This document shows, one piece after another, positions 15,914 to 23,686 of a DNA stretch of 37,045 nt. The position numbers were made by a program, and so were the translations under genes. The notes beneath the pieces were generated by a model. It was not told the DNA's origin. It was given only the letters and a program-made list of their open reading frames with translations, and made no database searches. Source of the stretch: Acidobacteria bacterium Ga0077553. Lineage in GTDB: Bacteria > Acidobacteriota > Terriglobia > Bryobacterales > Bryobacteraceae. The DNA is taken from contig LNFE01000058.1 of the NCBI GenBank assembly GCA_001464575.1, positions 1 to 37,045 on the forward strand, in the 5' to 3' direction. The first letter of the stretch is position 1, and each line of letters starts with the position of its first letter.

Positions 15914-16948
15914 TCAAAGAATGCTGAGGGCGGCGGGCGGCAGTTCGACGAGCCATTCGCGGGTGGTGCGAAGCGGCTCAAAGGCGGGACGGGGTATTTC
16001 GACGGCGACCCCTTCCGCAAAGTGGAGGACGACGGTCTGGGTTCGTTCCGCGATGGATTCGAGAGACAGCGGCAGTTGGTTGGCGGCGGGCGTTGCGGAG
16101 CGTGGGAGTGCGCGGAGGGCCGACGGGAGGAGGCAGAGCGTGACGCGGTCGCCGAGCAGGTGACCGGGATAGTAGGGCCCGGTGAGCTCGGCGTCCAGGC
16201 AGCGGAGGCGGGAGGTTTGGCGGCCGGGGTCGAGGGCGAGGATCTCGGCGGGGAGGAGGAAGTGGAGGCCGAGGAGGCGGGCGGCATCGGCAGAGGCCGG
16301 GTGGTCGAGGACCTGGCGCGTGGGTCCGGTTTGGAGGAGGCGGCCGCGCTCCAGAACCAGAAGCGACTGGGCGGCTTCGGCCGAAGACTCGAGGTCGGCG
16401 GTGGCGAGAAGAATGGGGACGCCTTCGAGGGAGCGGAGAATGCTATATAGCTCCTGGCGGTGGGCGGGGGCGAGGCCGTGGGCGGGCTCGTCAAGCAGGA
16501 GCAGGCGCGGGGTGCGAATCAGCGCGCGGGCGAGAGCGGCGCGGAGCGGTTCGTTGCCAGTGAGAGCGGCGGGCAGACGGTTGGCCGCTCCCGTGAGTTC
16601 CAACTGATCAAGGGTCTCTTTGATGCGGCGAGCGCGTTCGCGGGCCGGCAGACCATGGGCGGCGAATGCGAGATTCTCAGTCACCGTCAGGTGAGGAAAC
16701 AGGGGCGTAACGAGACCGCAGCGGCGGAGGCGGGGGGCTAGGTTGACCTGAGTTTCGCCGTCGAAGAGGATGGAATCGTCGAGCATGACGCGGCCGGCGG
16801 TGGGGGTGGCGAGGCCGGTGAGCAGTTGGAGGATGAGGGATTTCCCGGACCGCGCCGGGCCGTAAAGGACACTGATCCCGGGGCGGCATTCGAAGGCAAC
16901 ATCGAGGGAGAAGCCAGGGAGCGAATGTTTGAGGCGGGCCTGCAGCAT
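15914..16948 (-). CDS. modC: ModC-like ABC ATPase with degenerate catalytic loops
   Basis: Looks like the ATPase of a molybdate importer, 344 residues: nucleotide-binding domain (1 to about 210) then a Mop/TOBE-type region. Walker A GPARSGKS (30-37) and Walker B LLLLDEP (149-155) are intact. Other loops are not. The Q-loop region reads GLVTPLFPHLTV, about three residues short and without Gln. The signature is LTGNEPLR in place of LSGGEKQR. The switch His is replaced (ATADLES, Ala184), and the D-loop is HGLA. ATP binding is likely, normal hydrolysis doubtful. ATG 16948 lies 2 bases after the modB stop; a longer upstream frame is just modB read in another phase. The ThiE-like gene follows by 8 bases. 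Confidence 0.8.
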   Translation of the reverse strand: MLQARLKHSLPGFSLDVAFECRPGISVLYGPARSGKSLILQLLTGLATPTAGRVMLDDSILFDGETQVNLAPRLRRCGLVTPLFPHLTVTENLAFAAHGLPARERARRIKETLDQLELTGAANRLPAALTGNEPLRAALARALIRTPRLLLLDEPAHGLAPAHRQELYSILRSLEGVPILLATADLESSAEAAQSLLVLERGRLLQTGPTRQVLDHPASADAARLLGLHFLLPAEILALDPGRQTSRLRCLDAELTGPYYPGHLLGDRVTLCLLPSALRALPRSATPAANQLPLSLESIAERTQTVVLHFAEGVAVEIPRPAFEPLRTTREWLVELPPAALSIL

Positions 16949-16950
16949 CG

Positions 16951-17367
16951 TTAAGTCCGGGGCGGAGAGAGTAGCCCGGCCAGGGAGAGCAGGCCGAACA
17001 CGCCAGCGGCAGCGAGGAGAAGGTGGTGACGGGCAAGCGGGACAGCCACTTGCGCGAAGACGCGCCATTCCGAGGCCCCGAGGGTGCGGGCGGCGTTTTC
17101 GTGCTGGGGGTCGAGGGAGAGGAAAGCGTGGCGGGCGAGCAGGATGAACAGAGGCGCGGCTTGGAGGAAGACGCCCAGCACCGGAGGATTGGTGGGCCCG
17201 AGGGAGAGGAGGAGCGGCAGCAGGAGCACGGCGCCGACGAAGCGGTAAGCCGGGGCCTGGCGCCGGGCTAGGAACCAGGCGAGGGGGAGGCCGGAGAGGA
17301 GCGCAAGGACGGTGGCCAGAGCGGCGTCGCGGAGGCTGAGCCAGAGCGGGGACCAATCTTGCTGCAT
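16951..17367 (-). CDS. modB: ModB-like permease, shortened
   Basis: Resembles the membrane subunit of a molybdate ABC importer but has only 138 residues where about 220-230 are usual. The first helix pair ([21 protein letters not shown]) is typical and the ATPase-contact EAA loop is clear at 90-112 ([20 protein letters not shown]). The segment between them is short, and only one helix follows the EAA loop before the stop. The Gly-Glu-Phe-Gly-Ala region near the family's C-terminus is absent. No modA neighbours it. I use ATG 17367; TTG 17379 is an alternative. A TATAAT lies at 17389-17384 on this strand. It is either a decayed permease or a reduced re-used one. Confidence 0.7.
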   Translation of the reverse strand: MQQDWSPLWLSLRDAALATVLALLSGLPLAWFLARRQAPAYRFVGAVLLLPLLLSLGPTNPPVLGVFLQAAPLFILLARHAFLSLDPQHENAARTLGASEWRVFAQVAVPLARHHLLLAAAGVFGLLSLAGLLSPPRT

Positions 17368-17383
17368 AGTGGGGGCCAAACAA

Positions 17384-17389
17384 ATTATA
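17384..17389 (-). promoter_or_regulatory. TATAAT -10 box upstream of modB
   Basis: A consensus TATAAT on the minus strand ends 16 bases before the modB ATG, in the 45-base gap between divergent modB and the SDR gene. No good -35 is visible at the right spacing, so this rests on the -10 match and position alone. Confidence 0.35.
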
Positions 17390-17412
17390 GCCGTTTTGTT
17401 TTAATTGGGAGT

Positions 17413-18111
17413 ATGCAAATTGCGGGCAAGCGAGCGGTGGTGACGGGCGGGGCGTCGGGGCTTGGCGCGGCGGCGGCGGAGATGTTGCGGGAAGCGGGGG
17501 CCGAGGTGCGGGTGTTGGACCGGGCGATGGGGCAGGACGTGCTGCGCGACGGCGATGTGGAGCTGGCGATTCTAGGCGGCGTGGACGTGGTGGTGAACTG
17601 CGCGGGGGTGGCGACGGCGCAGCGGACGGTGGGGCGGGAGGGACCGCTGGCGCTCGAAGATTTTGAACGGGTGATTCGAGTGAATCTGCTCGGCACGTTT
17701 AATGTGATCCGGTTGGCGGCGGCCGCGATGATGGAGAACGCTCCGGGGGAGGACGGGGAGCGGGGCGTGATTGTGAACACCGCTTCGATTGCGGCGTTTG
17801 ATGGACAGATTGGGCAAGCGGCGTATGCGGCTTCGAAAGCGGCCGTTGCGGGGATGACCTTGCCGTTGGCCCGGGAGTTTGCGCGGGCGGGCATTCGGGT
17901 TGTGACGATTGCGCCGGGCCTGATGGACACGCCTATGCTGGATGCTCTGCCCGCGGCGGTACGGGAGGAGACCGGAAAAATGGTTCCGTTTCCTAGCCGA
18001 TTGGGTATGCCGGCGGAGTTCGCGGCACTGGTGCGGCATGTAGTGGAGAACGTCTACTTGAACGGAGAAACGATCCGTTTGGACGGCGGAGTTCGATTAG
18101 GACCGAAATGA
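17413..18111 (+). CDS. SDR-family dehydrogenase, HSD10 / type-2 3-hydroxyacyl-CoA dehydrogenase-like
   Basis: NAD-dependent short-chain dehydrogenase, 232 residues. TGGASGLG at 11-18 binds the cofactor, and the catalytic Asn91, Ser125, Tyr138 and Lys142 are present. The long strip from [16 protein letters not shown] to the [12 protein letters not shown] region matches the HSD10 / type-2 3-hydroxyacyl-CoA dehydrogenase group, so a role in short-chain or branched acyl-CoA oxidation is likely. It is about 20 residues shorter than relatives: after the first beta-alpha units the stretch that normally carries the Asp-Val-Thr adenine contact is cut down (residues 36-58). ATG 17413 follows GGGAG. An in-frame upstream start at 17359 would overlap modB and adds unrelated residues. 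Confidence 0.87.
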   Translation: MQIAGKRAVVTGGASGLGAAAAEMLREAGAEVRVLDRAMGQDVLRDGDVELAILGGVDVVVNCAGVATAQRTVGREGPLALEDFERVIRVNLLGTFNVIRLAAAAMMENAPGEDGERGVIVNTASIAAFDGQIGQAAYAASKAAVAGMTLPLAREFARAGIRVVTIAPGLMDTPMLDALPAAVREETGKMVPFPSRLGMPAEFAALVRHVVENVYLNGETIRLDGGVRLGPK

Positions 18112-18185
18112 CCGTTGCATTTGTGTTATTCTTACGGGTGACATCAAACGATTAAGGAAAGACTAAGGAGTATCCACTTTACGGC

Positions 18186-18455
18186 ATGGCACTGGCGGCG
18201 GAATCGAAACAAGAAGTAATCGCGAAGTACAAGATCCACAAGGATGATTGCGGTTCGCCAGAGGTCCAGGTTGCGATCCTGAGCCAGCGCATTACGCAGT
18301 TGCAGGATCATTTTAAGGCTAACAAAAAAGACCATAGCTCGCGCCGTGGCCTTTTGATGATGGTAGCCCGGCGGCGTCGTCTGCTGGATTATCTGAAGGG
18401 CATCAGCCCTCAGCGTTACAAGACGCTGATCACCGGCCTTGGCATCCGTCGTTAG
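18186..18455 (+). CDS. rpsO: 30S ribosomal protein uS15
   Basis: 16S rRNA-binding protein of the 30S platform, 89 residues, normal size. The core motif [20 protein letters not shown] is followed by [20 protein letters not shown] and the ending GLGIRR. Residue 1 is at ATG 18186. The best Shine-Dalgarno (AAGGAG near 18163) is about 17 bases away, further than usual. The rpsO-pnp order is conserved in most bacteria, and the 102 bases between them contain hairpins. Confidence 0.96.
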   Translation: MALAAESKQEVIAKYKIHKDDCGSPEVQVAILSQRITQLQDHFKANKKDHSSRRGLLMMVARRRRLLDYLKGISPQRYKTLITGLGIRR

Positions 18456-18472
18456 GGGAAAGCTTAGATAAG

Positions 18473-18522
18473 TCCGCTCCGGTGGCGGATGAGACTGCGC
18501 GTACAATCGCTCCTCGCGTCTC
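18473..18522 (+). promoter_or_regulatory. Hairpins between rpsO and pnp
   Basis: Two possible stems: a 5-bp one, TCCGC (18473-18477) with GCGGA (18485-18489), and a longer one, GAGAC-GCG (18491-18499, one bulged T) with CGCGTCTC (18515-18522). In E. coli this gap holds an attenuator and an RNase III site through which PNPase controls its own mRNA. A similar role here is inference from position and base pairing only. Confidence 0.35.
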
Positions 18523-18557
18523 CTTGATTTCGAGTCAATTCGGTTCAAGGATTAGCA

Positions 18558-20666
18558 ATGCTTCATAAAGTAGATATTGACCTGTTTGGTGTGCCGGTCT
18601 CGATTGAGACCGGACACATGGCCAAGCAGGCTAACGGATCTGTGATTGTTCGCTCAGGCGATTCGGTGGTACTGGTTACCGCCTGTACGGCTCCGAAGCC
18701 GAAGCCGAACGCTGACTTTTTCCCCCTCACGGTAGATTACCGTGAGTATACGTATTCCACGGGTCGTTTCCCGGGCGGATTCATCAAGCGCGAAGGGCGC
18801 CCGTCAGAAAAAGAGATTCTGACGAGCCGTATGATCGACCGCCCGATCCGTCCGCTGTTCCCGGAAGGGTACTCGCACGAGACGCAGGTGATCGGCATGT
18901 TGTTGTCAGCCGATCCGGAACGGGACCCTGGCACTTTGGCGATTGCCGGTGCGGGCGCGTCGCTCGCCATCAGCGATATTCCCTTTCATCATGTTCTGAG
19001 CGCGGTTCGCGTCGGCAAGGTGGACGGGAAGTTGGTTCCGAATCCGACCTACGCTCAGGCGGCCGTTTCGTCCCTCAGCATCATCGTTGCCGGAACCGAC
19101 AATGGCATCGTGATGGTGGAAGCCGGCGCGGAGCATGTCCCCGAGGCCGAAATCCTCGAAGCGATTGAATTTGGTCACGAGTGCTGCAAGAAGTTGAACG
19201 CTGGTATCCGTGAATTGATGACGTTGGCGGGCAAGCCCAAGCGCGAGTATACGCCGAAGACGATCAACGAAGAGATGTTCAATGAGATCGACGCCTTCAT
19301 CCGCGCCGAACTCAGCGACGCGTTGAACACGAAGAAGTACGGTAAGCTCGAAAGCTACTCGCGGATTGACGCCGCGAAGGCTAAGGTTGTCGAGAAATAT
19401 CCGGAAGAGAAGCACGCTGAAGCGAAAGAGCTGTTCAGCATGTTGAAGGAACGGATCTTCCGCGACGAGATGTTGAAGGACCGCCGTCGCCCGGACGGCC
19501 GCGCGTTCGACGAGGTCCGCCACATCGAATGCGAAGTGGGCATTCTGCCCCGGACCCACGGTTCGGCGCTCTTCACCCGTGGTGAGACGCAGGCTTTGGT
19601 GACGACAACGCTCGGCACGAAGGACGACGAGCAGCGGATTGAGCTGTTGGATCCGACCGTGCTTTCCAAGCGCTTCATGCTGCACTACAACTTCCCCCCG
19701 TTCTCGGTGGGCGAAGTGGGCTTCATGCGGGGCGCGGGACGCCGCGAGATCGGCCATGGCGCGTTGGCCGAGCGGTCGATGGCTGCGGTCGTGCCTTCCG
19801 AGAAGAAGTTCCCGTACACGATTCGTGTAGTCAGCGACATTCTCGAATCGAATGGTTCGAGCTCGATGGCCTCGGTTTGCGGCGCTTCGCTGTCCATGAT
19901 GGACGCCGGCGTTCCGGTTTCGAAGGCGGTGGCTGGTATCGCGATGGGTCTGGTGAAGGAAGGCGACCAGTACGCCATTCTGACCGACATTGCAGGCGCC
20001 GAAGACCACTACGGCGATATGGACTTCAAGGTGTCTGGTTCGGCGGACGGCATCACCGGCCTGCAGATGGACATCAAGGTTCCGAACGTGACGACGGAGC
20101 TCATGAAAGAGGCCATGGAGCAGGCGCGGAAGGCCCGGCTGCACATCCTCGGCATCATGGTGCAGTGCATTGACAAGCCCCGTGGCGAACTGTCCCTGCA
20201 TGCACCGCGCATCCACTCGATGACCATCCCGACCGACAAGATTCGGGAGCTGATTGGTCCGGGTGGCAAGATGATCCGGAGCATCACCGAAGAGACGGGT
20301 TGCAAGATCGACATCAACGACGACGGCACGGTGAACATTTATGCCACCGACGGCTTGGCCGCGCAGAAGGCGATCCAGCGGGTGACGGACATTTGCGCCG
20401 TGGCTGAGCCGGGCAAGACCTATCTGGGCAAGGTGGTTCGGATTGTCGACTTCGGCGCGTTCGTCGAGATCTTCCCCGGCACCGACGGCTTGCTGCACAT
20501 CAGCGAGATCGCCGAGAGCCGCGTGAAGGAAGTGCGGGACGAGTTGAACGAAGGCGACCAGATCATGGTGAAGGTGCTGGCGCTCGAAGGCAACAAGATC
20601 AAGTTGAGCCGGAAAGCGGTGCTGAAAGAGCAGCGCGAGAAGTTGAAGGCCGAAGCGGGTCAGTAG
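18558..20666 (+). CDS. pnp: Polyribonucleotide nucleotidyltransferase (PNPase)
   Basis: Phosphate-dependent 3'-5' exoribonuclease of mRNA decay; forms a trimer in the cytosol. The 702 residues are full length. Two RNase PH domains are joined by a helical domain (about 235-320). The second has FSVGEVGFMRGAGRREIGHG and the catalytic Asp pair in DFKVSGSADGITGLQMDIKV. A KH domain follows (IRELIGPGGKMIRSI), then an S1 domain (GKVVRIVDFGAFVEIFPG, GLLHISEIAESRV). AAGGA lies about 7 bases before the ATG. A strong hairpin terminator follows the stop. The large open frame on the other strand is a codon-bias shadow. Confidence 0.97.
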   Translation: MLHKVDIDLFGVPVSIETGHMAKQANGSVIVRSGDSVVLVTACTAPKPKPNADFFPLTVDYREYTYSTGRFPGGFIKREGRPSEKEILTSRMIDRPIRPLFPEGYSHETQVIGMLLSADPERDPGTLAIAGAGASLAISDIPFHHVLSAVRVGKVDGKLVPNPTYAQAAVSSLSIIVAGTDNGIVMVEAGAEHVPEAEILEAIEFGHECCKKLNAGIRELMTLAGKPKREYTPKTINEEMFNEIDAFIRAELSDALNTKKYGKLESYSRIDAAKAKVVEKYPEEKHAEAKELFSMLKERIFRDEMLKDRRRPDGRAFDEVRHIECEVGILPRTHGSALFTRGETQALVTTTLGTKDDEQRIELLDPTVLSKRFMLHYNFPPFSVGEVGFMRGAGRREIGHGALAERSMAAVVPSEKKFPYTIRVVSDILESNGSSSMASVCGASLSMMDAGVPVSKAVAGIAMGLVKEGDQYAILTDIAGAEDHYGDMDFKVSGSADGITGLQMDIKVPNVTTELMKEAMEQARKARLHILGIMVQCIDKPRGELSLHAPRIHSMTIPTDKIRELIGPGGKMIRSITEETGCKIDINDDGTVNIYATDGLAAQKAIQRVTDICAVAEPGKTYLGKVVRIVDFGAFVEIFPGTDGLLHISEIAESRVKEVRDELNEGDQIMVKVLALEGNKIKLSRKAVLKEQREKLKAEAGQ

Positions 20667-20684
20667 TTCCCGATTCAAGTAAAC

Positions 20685-20722
20685 AAAGCGGCCGCCCAGG
20701 GGAGACTCTGGGCGGCCGCTTT
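20685..20722 (+). terminator. Strong intrinsic terminator after pnp
   Basis: A perfect 15-bp stem (AAAGCGGCCGCCCAG at 20685-20699 and its complement at 20708-20722) with an 8-base loop. It starts 18 bases after the pnp stop. The arm ends in TTT and the next bases are CGTTGT, so the U tract is short but the stem is very stable. The A/T-flanked symmetric stem would work on either strand. Confidence 0.85.
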
Positions 20723-20763
20723 CGTTGTCACGTTCCAATGAGAGCACGCATCTTAACTTGTAG

Positions 20764-20853
20764 ATGAGTGAAATCTTTCTACCCTTAGCGATGATCGCCG
20801 GCTACATTGTGCTGATGCGCTTTGTGCTGCCAAAAATGGGCGTGCCCACTTGA
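20764..20853 (+). CDS. 29-residue single-helix membrane micro-protein
   Basis: A short ATG-to-TGA frame of 29 residues just past the pnp terminator. It starts MSEIFLP, has a hydrophobic helix (LAMIAGYIVLMRFV), and ends LPKMGVPT. The sequence looks like a real one-pass membrane peptide: acidic start, an 18-residue helix and a short basic, Pro/Gly-containing end. I recall similar tiny proteins ending in Leu-Pro-x-x-Gly-Val-Pro-Thr in other genomes, but could not check. No Shine-Dalgarno is evident. It is convergent with the DUF4185 gene, 39 bases away. Function unknown. Confidence 0.55.
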   Translation: MSEIFLPLAMIAGYIVLMRFVLPKMGVPT

Positions 20854-20892
20854 ATGAGCGGATGCGACGTCGAGTCTCGACGTCCCGACCCC

Positions 20893-21897
20893 TCACTTCG
20901 TGAAAGTAAGCAGCCAACGCGAGTCACTCCCGACAAATAGCCGGGCTCTCTGACCGGCGCGTTTGTCGGTTTCTCCGGATCCGAGTCCCAAGGCCATGGG
21001 GTACCAGCCCACATTCGCAAGGATCTGCTGCGGAGGCGACCAGCCTTGGGGATCACCAAGATCGCCCGCGAAGCTGATATAGATGCCCTCCGCAGGCCAG
21101 CGAGGCTCGCAGCAGGACCGGCTCATTAACATCACGTACTTGTTGAGGTAGGTATTGTAGTGAATCGACGGGCCCCAGAAAGCGTCGGTATTGGCGCTGG
21201 TCCAACTGACGGCCGCAGGAATCGCGGCTTCGGATAAGCCGCCGAGGCCGGGTTCGTTCCACTCTCCGCCATAGCGCTTCCAAACATTGCCAGCAGGGGA
21301 AAAGCGGTCCTCGTAGGCGAGCCGGGCAACGGCGATGCCCTGTGCGCTCAGGGGGCCAGCGTAGTTCGAATAGTAAAAGTAGAAGTACTTGCCCTCTTCA
21401 TCGAGCAGGACGCTGAAATCGCCGTTGCCGCCGGCGAAGTAGCCGTTCTCCGCCGAGCAGTCGGCACTCTCGCCGGCCGTGAGGATGATGCCGAGGTCGA
21501 AAAAGCTGACGCCGTTGTCGTAAGACACCAGCATGCCGATCTCCGGGGCGCTGAGAGATTTCCCCTCGCAGCCAACGCCGACCTCATGGTGATACCAGGC
21601 GAATAGCGTACCGTCGGGTTCCAGGTGCGTGGCTTCGATCCACATCGGAGTGTGAAAGTAGGTATCGAGTTTGACGGCGCGGACACGGCGGAGGTTGGTA
21701 ACGTCGGTGCCTTCGCTGCGAATGGGCATGCCATCCGAGTTGAAGACGATCATCTCGCCGTTGCGCCAGTGGACGGGGCTATTGGAGTCCGAGATGCCGG
21801 GGAACCATTGGAGCTCCTCCTCGGTGACAGTGACCTGTTGGGCAACGGTGGGTAGGGCGAGTACGGAAAGGCAGACGAGGGCTCGTATACTAATCAA
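20893..21897 (-). CDS. Secreted DUF4185-like beta-propeller protein
   Basis: An exported protein with blade-like repeats of aromatic and Gly/Asp motifs: HWRNGEMIVFNSDGMP, GTLFAWYHHEVG, IGMLVSYDNGVSFFDLG, YFYFYYSNYAG, FWGPSIHYNTYLNKYVMLMSR. This rhythm matches DUF4185 and the related five-bladed glycosidase-like propellers, so binding or cutting of glycans outside the cytoplasm is plausible. Six or so Cys may form disulfides. The signal peptide (IRALVCLSVLALPTVAQ) sets the N-terminus. I use TTG 21897, which abuts the divergent symporter start; ATG 21954 in the same frame lies inside the symporter gene and adds 19 residues ahead of the signal. Confidence 0.75.
   Translation of the reverse strand: MISIRALVCLSVLALPTVAQQVTVTEEELQWFPGISDSNSPVHWRNGEMIVFNSDGMPIRSEGTDVTNLRRVRAVKLDTYFHTPMWIEATHLEPDGTLFAWYHHEVGVGCEGKSLSAPEIGMLVSYDNGVSFFDLGIILTAGESADCSAENGYFAGGNGDFSVLLDEEGKYFYFYYSNYAGPLSAQGIAVARLAYEDRFSPAGNVWKRYGGEWNEPGLGGLSEAAIPAAVSWTSANTDAFWGPSIHYNTYLNKYVMLMSRSCCEPRWPAEGIYISFAGDLGDPQGWSPPQQILANVGWYPMALGLGSGETDKRAGQRARLFVGSDSRWLLTFTK
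21886..21891 (+). promoter_or_regulatory. TATACT -10 box of the symporter, probably leaderless
   Basis: TATACT lies 7 bases before the symporter ATG (21899), so transcription would start at or next to the start codon. No Shine-Dalgarno is present and no good -35 is visible. It also falls inside the signal-peptide codons of the divergent gene. Confidence 0.4.
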
Positions 21898-21898
21898 A

Positions 21899-23680
21899 AT
21901 GCAATTGAGTGCTTTGGATTGGCTGGTGGTCGCGCTGTACTTCGCGTTGAACATTGGGATTGGGTTCTACTACAAGGCTCGGGCCGGAAAGAGTGTCGAG
22001 GAGTTCTTTCTATCTGGCAGGGACGTCCCCTGGTGGTTGGCGGGTACATCGATGGTGGCAACGACGTTTGCCGCGGACACCCCACTGGCCGTTACCGGGA
22101 TGGTAGCGCGATATGGCGTGGCGGGGAATTGGCTGTGGTGGAATTTTGTGGCGAGCGGCATGTTGACGGTGTTCTTCTATGCGCGGCTATGGCGGCGGAG
22201 CGGAGTGACGACCGATATCGAGTTTTCCGAAATTCGCTATGCGGGCAAGCCCGCGGCGTTTCTGCGGGGCTTCCGGGCGATTTACTTTGGGTTGCCGATC
22301 AATTGCATCGTGCTGGGTTGGGTGAACCTGGCCATGGTCAAAATTCTGATGATGATCCTGGATGTCGATAAAGCCGTGGCGTTAGGGATCGTGATTGGCC
22401 TGATCGCCGTGACCTCGTTCATCTCGACATTAAGTGGACTGTGGGGCGTGCTGGTGACGGACGTGGTGCAGTTCTTCATCAAGATGGCGATGGTGATCAT
22501 CCTGGCCTACTGCGCGGTAGAGGCCGTCGGAGGGATGGATCAGATGCTGCTGAAGTTACAGGAATTAGACCGGGCCAAGGGGATTGCGCCCGGCGGCAAG
22601 GGCGGCGTGCTGAGTTTCGTGCCCGATCTGGACTCGCCGTGGATGCCGATGATGACGTTTCTTGTCTACATTTCGCTGAACTGGTGGGCGGTGTGGTACC
22701 CGGGCGCGGAGCCGGGGGGCGGCGGCTATGTAGCTCAGCGGATGATGTGCGCCAAGGACGAACGGCACTCGTTGCTGGCGACGCTGTGGTTCAACATCGC
22801 CCACTACGCACTGCGGCCGTGGCCGTGGATTCTGGTGGGGTTGGCTTCGATTATTCTTTACCCGGATCTGGCGGACAAAGAGTCAGGCTACGTAAAGGTG
22901 ATGATCGATCATCTGCCGCCGTCGCTGCGAGGCCTGATGGTGGCTGGATTCGCGGCAGCCTACATGTCTACCATCGCGACGCAGTTGAACTGGGGGGCGA
23001 GCTACATCGTCAACGACTTCTACCGGCGCTTCTACCGGCCGGCGGCCACCGAGCAGCAGTTGGTGCGCGTGTCGCAGATCGTAACCGTGCTGCTGACGGT
23101 GGTTTCGGCCGTGGTGACGTTCTACATGGAGTCGATTTCAGGGGCTTGGAAGCTGCTGATCGTCACGGGTGCGGGGACGGGCGGCGTCTTGCTGCTGCGG
23201 TGGTACTGGTGGCGGATTAACGCGTGGAGTGAGGTGGTGGCGATGGGCGCGGCGTTCGTCGTCTCGGTGGCGCTGCAGTTGATCTGGGGGTTGGATTCGG
23301 ACAACCCGGAGCAGTTCGCCTACCTGATGATGATCACCGTGGGCATCACAACGGCGGCGTGGCTGGCCGCGACCTTTCTCACCCCACCGGAGAGCAATGA
23401 GACGCTAGTGAGCTTCTACCGGCGGACGCGCCCATCGCAAAATGGTTGGGGACCGATCGCCAAACTGGCGCCGGACGTGAAGCCGGCCGGAGATGGGCTG
23501 CACAATTTGCTTTGCTGGCTCTGCGGCTGCGTGATGATCTATGGCGCGCTGTTCGGCATCGGCAAGATCGTGCTGCAGGAAACGGCGATGGGCTTGGCGA
23601 TGTTGGGGGTGGCGGCGGTGGCCGGTGGTGTGATCTATTGGGACCTCTCGAAGCGCGGTTGGGCGAGCATTGTGGACTGA
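21899..23680 (+). CDS. Sodium:solute symporter (SSS family)
   Basis: A sodium-driven importer of 593 residues and about 13-15 membrane helices. The N-terminus ALDWLVVALYFALNIGIGFYY is typical of the family, with the inserted GKSVEEFFLSGRDVPWWLAG loop and the core helix 1 region MVATTFAADTPLAVTG. The sodium-site helix appears as AAYMSTIATQLNWGASYIVND. The sub-group with a sulfatase neighbour suggests import of a sugar or a desulfated product, which is inference. ATG 21899 is chosen; longer frames upstream run into antisense sequence of the DUF4185 gene. The sulfatase starts 6 bases after the stop, so the two form an operon. Confidence 0.9.
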   Translation: MQLSALDWLVVALYFALNIGIGFYYKARAGKSVEEFFLSGRDVPWWLAGTSMVATTFAADTPLAVTGMVARYGVAGNWLWWNFVASGMLTVFFYARLWRRSGVTTDIEFSEIRYAGKPAAFLRGFRAIYFGLPINCIVLGWVNLAMVKILMMILDVDKAVALGIVIGLIAVTSFISTLSGLWGVLVTDVVQFFIKMAMVIILAYCAVEAVGGMDQMLLKLQELDRAKGIAPGGKGGVLSFVPDLDSPWMPMMTFLVYISLNWWAVWYPGAEPGGGGYVAQRMMCAKDERHSLLATLWFNIAHYALRPWPWILVGLASIILYPDLADKESGYVKVMIDHLPPSLRGLMVAGFAAAYMSTIATQLNWGASYIVNDFYRRFYRPAATEQQLVRVSQIVTVLLTVVSAVVTFYMESISGAWKLLIVTGAGTGGVLLLRWYWWRINAWSEVVAMGAAFVVSVALQLIWGLDSDNPEQFAYLMMITVGITTAAWLAATFLTPPESNETLVSFYRRTRPSQNGWGPIAKLAPDVKPAGDGLHNLLCWLCGCVMIYGALFGIGKIVLQETAMGLAMLGVAAVAGGVIYWDLSKRGWASIVD

Positions 23681-23686
23681 GGGCTT

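Noticed and set aside
16951-17383. N-terminal extension of ModC by 145 residues
   Set aside because: This stretch is modB read in a second frame and is Pro/Arg-rich; ATG 16948 gives a normal ModC N-terminus.
18906-20747. 613-residue open frame antisense to pnp
   Set aside because: The translation is His/Leu/Arg-rich with no family likeness and mirrors pnp codon bias in a high-GC gene.
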